Assembly: GCA_030152405.1 (NCBI GenBank)
Contig: JASLJL010000064.1
Span: 1 to 8,028 of the forward strand
Length of the DNA stretch: 8,028 nt
Reading direction: 5' to 3'
From: Gordonia sp. (in: high G+C Gram-positive bacteria)
Lineage (GTDB): Bacteria; Actinomycetota; Actinomycetes; Mycobacteriales; Mycobacteriaceae
Below, one piece after another: positions 5,908-8,028 of this stretch (within the stretch, counting starts at the first letter, position 1; the number at the start of each line of letters is the position of its first letter). A program made the position numbers and the translations under genes. The notes beneath the pieces are model-generated. The model was not told where the DNA came from, searched no databases, and was given only the letters and a program-made list of their open reading frames with translations.

Positions 5908-7677
5908 ATGAACACAGTGCCCACCAAGGTCGGGATCACCGACATCCTCAAGGGCGTCGTCAAGATGGCCCCCGATCTCCCCGGTATGGCGCGCCATGCA
6001 CCGAACCTGATCTTCCGGTCGCCGGACAAGAAGAACACCATCGGTCAGATCTTCGCGCAGCTCGCCGCGGATCATCCCGACCGGCCGTTCCTGCGCTGGC
6101 GCGGCGAGTCGTCGTCGTACGGCGAGTGCAACCGCATCGTCAACCGCTACGCGGCCGTTCTCACCGAGCGCGGCGTCAAGGTCGGGGACGTCGTTGGCAT
6201 CCTCTCGAAGAACAATCCGACCGACCTGCTGGTGATCCTCGCCGTCCTCAAGCTCGGCGCGGTGGCGGGCATGCTGAATTACAACCAGCGTGGCGATGTG
6301 ATCGACCACAGCATGTCGCTCCTCGGTGCGAACGTGCTGATCCGCGATCCCGAGTGCGACGAGGCCTTCGACTCGATGAGCGCCTACCGCCATCCCGAGC
6401 ACATCCTCGACTTCGCGGCGCTCGAGGAGGCGGCAGCGGGCAAGTCGGAAGCGAATCCGGCGGTCACGGCGACGCTCCCGGCGTCGACGCTCGCGTTCTA
6501 CATCTTCACCTCCGGCACCACCGGCCTGCCCAAGGCCAGCGTGATGAGTCATAACCGCTGGATGGCCAACTACACCGGCATCGGCGGCCTCGCGGTGCGA
6601 CTGCGGCCGTCGGACACCATGTACGTCGCGCTGCCGCTGTACCACAACAACGCCGTGTCGGTGTCGCTCGGAGCGGTCCTGGCAGGCGGTGCGTGCATGG
6701 CGCTCAGTCCCCAGTTCTCCGCGTCGCGGTTCTGGGACGAGGTGATCGAGAACCGGGCGACGGCCTTCTCGTACATCGGCGAGCTCTGCCGATACCTGCT
6801 GGCCCAGCCGGCCAAGCCCACCGACCGCGCGCACGCGGTGCGACTCGTGGTCGGCAACGGCCTGCGTCCCGAGATCTGGGACGAGTTCGTCGACCGCTTC
6901 GGCATCGAGCGGGTCGTGGAGTTCTACGGCGCGAGTGAGCTCAACCTGGCGTTCGTCAACGTGTTCGGGGTCAAGCGGACCGTCGGGTTCTGCCCGCTCC
7001 CGTTCAAACTCGTCGAGTACGACGCCGACGGTCAGCCCACCCGCGATTCCGCCGGTCGTCTCACCGCGGTCCCGAAGGGCGAGCCGGGACTGCTGATCGC
7101 CGAGATCAGCGACCGTGTTCCGGTCGACGGGTACACCGACTCGCGTGAGACGGAGAAGAAGATCGTCCGCGACGCCTTCAAGAAGGGCGACGCCTACTTC
7201 AACTCCGGCGATCTCGTGCGCGACATCGGCTTCTCGCACATCACGTTCGTCGATCGGCTCGGCGACACCTTCCGCTGGAAGGGTGAGAACGTCGCCACCA
7301 CCGAGGTGGAGGGCGCGGTAGGCGCTGACGCCTCGGTCGACGGCGCGGTCGCCTACGGCGTGGAGGTCCCGGGCTGCGACGGCAAGGCGGGCATGGTGTC
7401 GATCACCTTGGCCGGCGACGACCGCCCGGATCCGAAGAAGCTCGCCGACTCGCTCTACGGCGCCCTGCCCGCGTACGCGGTCCCGCTGTTCATCCGGTTC
7501 GTCGATCAGCTCGAAGTGACGTCGACGTTCAAGAACCGCAAAGTGGAACTGCGCGAGGAGGGCTACTCGGACGTCGGGGACGACGAGCTCTGGGTGCTCA
7601 AGAGCCGTGCTGACGGCTACGTGCCGTTCTACGACGAGTACCCGGCGGACGTCGCGGCCGCCAAGGCCCCGCGCTGA
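5908..7677 (+). CDS. fadD6: Long-chain/very-long-chain acyl-CoA synthetase FadD6 (FATP-like)
   Basis: 589-aa ANL-superfamily ligase that activates fatty acids to acyl-CoA via acyl-AMP. The P-loop FTSGTTGLPKAS lies at 200-211, LYHNN at 244-248, GNGLRPEIWDEF at 316-327, EFYGASE at 338-344 (A5 motif), SGDL at 433-436, VDRLGDTFRWKGENVATTEV at 448-467 and TSTFKNRK at 538-545. K542 is the likely adenylation lysine. The VDRLGDTFRWKGEN form and the TxTFK ending place it with FATP/very-long-chain synthetases and with mycobacterial FadD6, not with the fatty acyl-AMP ligases. The N-terminal hydrophobic stretch of typical FATPs is short or absent. The domain set is complete and the gene is expected to be active. 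It is preceded by a ribosome site at 5891-5897 and sits in the conserved order LOG-fadD6-folP2. Confidence 0.92.
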   Translation: MNTVPTKVGITDILKGVVKMAPDLPGMARHAPNLIFRSPDKKNTIGQIFAQLAADHPDRPFLRWRGESSSYGECNRIVNRYAAVLTERGVKVGDVVGILSKNNPTDLLVILAVLKLGAVAGMLNYNQRGDVIDHSMSLLGANVLIRDPECDEAFDSMSAYRHPEHILDFAALEEAAAGKSEANPAVTATLPASTLAFYIFTSGTTGLPKASVMSHNRWMANYTGIGGLAVRLRPSDTMYVALPLYHNNAVSVSLGAVLAGGACMALSPQFSASRFWDEVIENRATAFSYIGELCRYLLAQPAKPTDRAHAVRLVVGNGLRPEIWDEFVDRFGIERVVEFYGASELNLAFVNVFGVKRTVGFCPLPFKLVEYDADGQPTRDSAGRLTAVPKGEPGLLIAEISDRVPVDGYTDSRETEKKIVRDAFKKGDAYFNSGDLVRDIGFSHITFVDRLGDTFRWKGENVATTEVEGAVGADASVDGAVAYGVEVPGCDGKAGMVSITLAGDDRPDPKKLADSLYGALPAYAVPLFIRFVDQLEVTSTFKNRKVELREEGYSDVGDDELWVLKSRADGYVPFYDEYPADVAAAKAPR

Positions 7678-7697
7678 CCCACACCGCGCTCGCGCCG

Positions 7698-7703
7698 TAG
7701 TGT
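7698..7703 (+). promoter_or_regulatory. -10 box of folP2, predicting a leaderless transcript
   Basis: TAGTGT ends 6 nt before the GTG at 7710. A partial -35 match, CTGACC (7674-7679), lies 18 bp upstream and overlaps the fadD6 stop codon. The TAG of the -10 is in frame with folP2, so no longer start is possible. No Shine-Dalgarno sequence precedes the GTG. Confidence 0.6.
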
Positions 7704-7709
7704 GACATC

Positions 7710-8028
7710 GTGATCTCAGCCTTCTCGGCCGGGTCGACCCCGCCGGGCGCGACCCTGTGCGGCCGCCCCGTCGCCGTCGATCGCGCGCTCGTGATGGCGA
7801 TCGTCAACCGGACGCCCGACTCGTTCTACGACCGGGGCGCCACCTTCTCCGACGACGCCGCGAAGGCCCGCGTGGACCTCGTGGTGGAACAGTGCGCCGA
7901 CATCGTCGACATCGGCGGTGTGAAGGCGGGACCCGGTGAGGAGGTCGACGCCGAGGCGGAGGCACGGCGTGTGGTGCCGTTGATCAGGTGGATCCGGGAT
8001 CAGCATCCGACGCTGATCAGCAGCGTCG
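7710..8028 (+). CDS. folP2: Dihydropteroate-synthase-like protein FolP2, 5' part (3' end outside window)
   Basis: The first 106 residues of a TIM-barrel protein of the dihydropteroate synthase (pterin-binding) family. They begin MISAFSAGSTPPG and run through ALVMAIVNRTPDSFYDRGAT and VDIGGVKAGPGEEVDAEAEA, after which the frame runs off the window end. The MAIVNRTPDSFYD form matches the FolP2 paralogue next to fadD6 in mycobacteria (Rv1207), not FolP1. True DHPS has NVTPDSFSDGG and a GG-STRPG loop that binds pABA/sulfonamide. Here Arg replaces the residue after Asn, and the loop reads GGVKAGPGE without Ser-Thr-Arg. FolP2 of mycobacteria is reported not to act as DHPS, so the real reaction is unknown. 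Start GTG 7710 is set by the in-frame TAG at 7698-7700. The missing part should carry the second half of the barrel. Confidence 0.92.
   Translation, partial: MISAFSAGSTPPGATLCGRPVAVDRALVMAIVNRTPDSFYDRGATFSDDAAKARVDLVVEQCADIVDIGGVKAGPGEEVDAEAEARRVVPLIRWIRDQHPTLISSV

Noticed and set aside
4729..7239. Very long minus-strand open frame (836 codons) opposite the LOG genes and fadD6
   Set aside because: It mirrors the codon structure of confidently identified plus-strand genes in high-GC DNA, has low-complexity Arg/Asp/Val-rich composition, and shows no recognisable domain or ribosome site.
7678..7697. Repeated CCGCGCT words around the fadD6 stop considered as a terminator or repeat element
   Set aside because: A direct, not inverted, short repeat expected by chance in GC-rich DNA; no stem and no T-run.
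1..8028. Search for mobile elements, CRISPR arrays, tRNA/rRNA genes, toxin-antitoxin pairs and phage genes
   Set aside because: No regularly spaced repeats, transposase or integrase motifs, cloverleaf sequences or attachment-like duplications were seen; nearly all the DNA is covered by recognised genes.

Overview
The window is high-GC DNA with third positions that are almost always G or C. The gene order dapD(-)/dapE(+) ... LOG-family gene, fadD6, folP2 matches the Mycobacterium tuberculosis neighbourhood Rv1201c-Rv1202 ... Rv1205-Rv1206-Rv1207 (from memory). The host is therefore a mycolic-acid actinobacterium (order Mycobacteriales/Corynebacteriales). Having dapC beside dapD and two LOG genes suggests a Gordonia/Rhodococcus/Corynebacterium-like lineage rather than Mycobacterium itself; the genus is an inference.

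Layout. 1-618: 3' part of dapC (+). 619-704: convergent gap with a strong nested hairpin that terminates dapD. 705-1670: dapD (-). 1671-1716: a 46-bp divergent promoter region serving dapD and dapE. 1717-2820: dapE (+). 2834-3538: TetR-family repressor (-). 3539-3661: divergent control region with two overlapping face-to-face promoters flanked by two related palindromes. 3662-4012: DUF2568/YrdB-like four-helix membrane protein (+). 4024-4470: Ddn-like F420-dependent oxidoreductase-family protein (+). 4508-5320 and 5317-5865: two LOG-family phosphoribohydrolase-type genes overlapping by 4 nt (+). 5908-7677: fadD6-type acyl-CoA synthetase (+). 7710 to the window end: 5' part of folP2 (+). All intergenic gaps are short (the longest is 123 bp).

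How it works together. DapC, DapD and DapE are the three succinylase-branch steps of meso-diaminopimelate/lysine synthesis, which feeds peptidoglycan. The order of reactions is DapD, DapC, DapE. The TetR/DUF2568/Ddn-like trio looks like a self-contained regulated cassette placed between dapE and the LOG genes. The LOG-fadD6-folP2 stretch is a conserved mycobacterial block whose functional logic is unclear.

Standout signals. (1) The TetR divergon has a compact symmetric design in which each palindrome covers the predicted start of one gene and abuts the -35 of the other. (2) dapD, dapE, the first LOG gene and folP2 each have a TANNNT -10 box ending 6-8 nt before the start codon, which predicts leaderless mRNAs. 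(3) The LOG family is present as a tandem divergent pair. (4) FolP2 lacks the pABA-binding loop of true dihydropteroate synthases. Nothing in the window amounts to a clearly new defence or mobile system. No tRNA, rRNA, CRISPR, IS or phage feature was seen.
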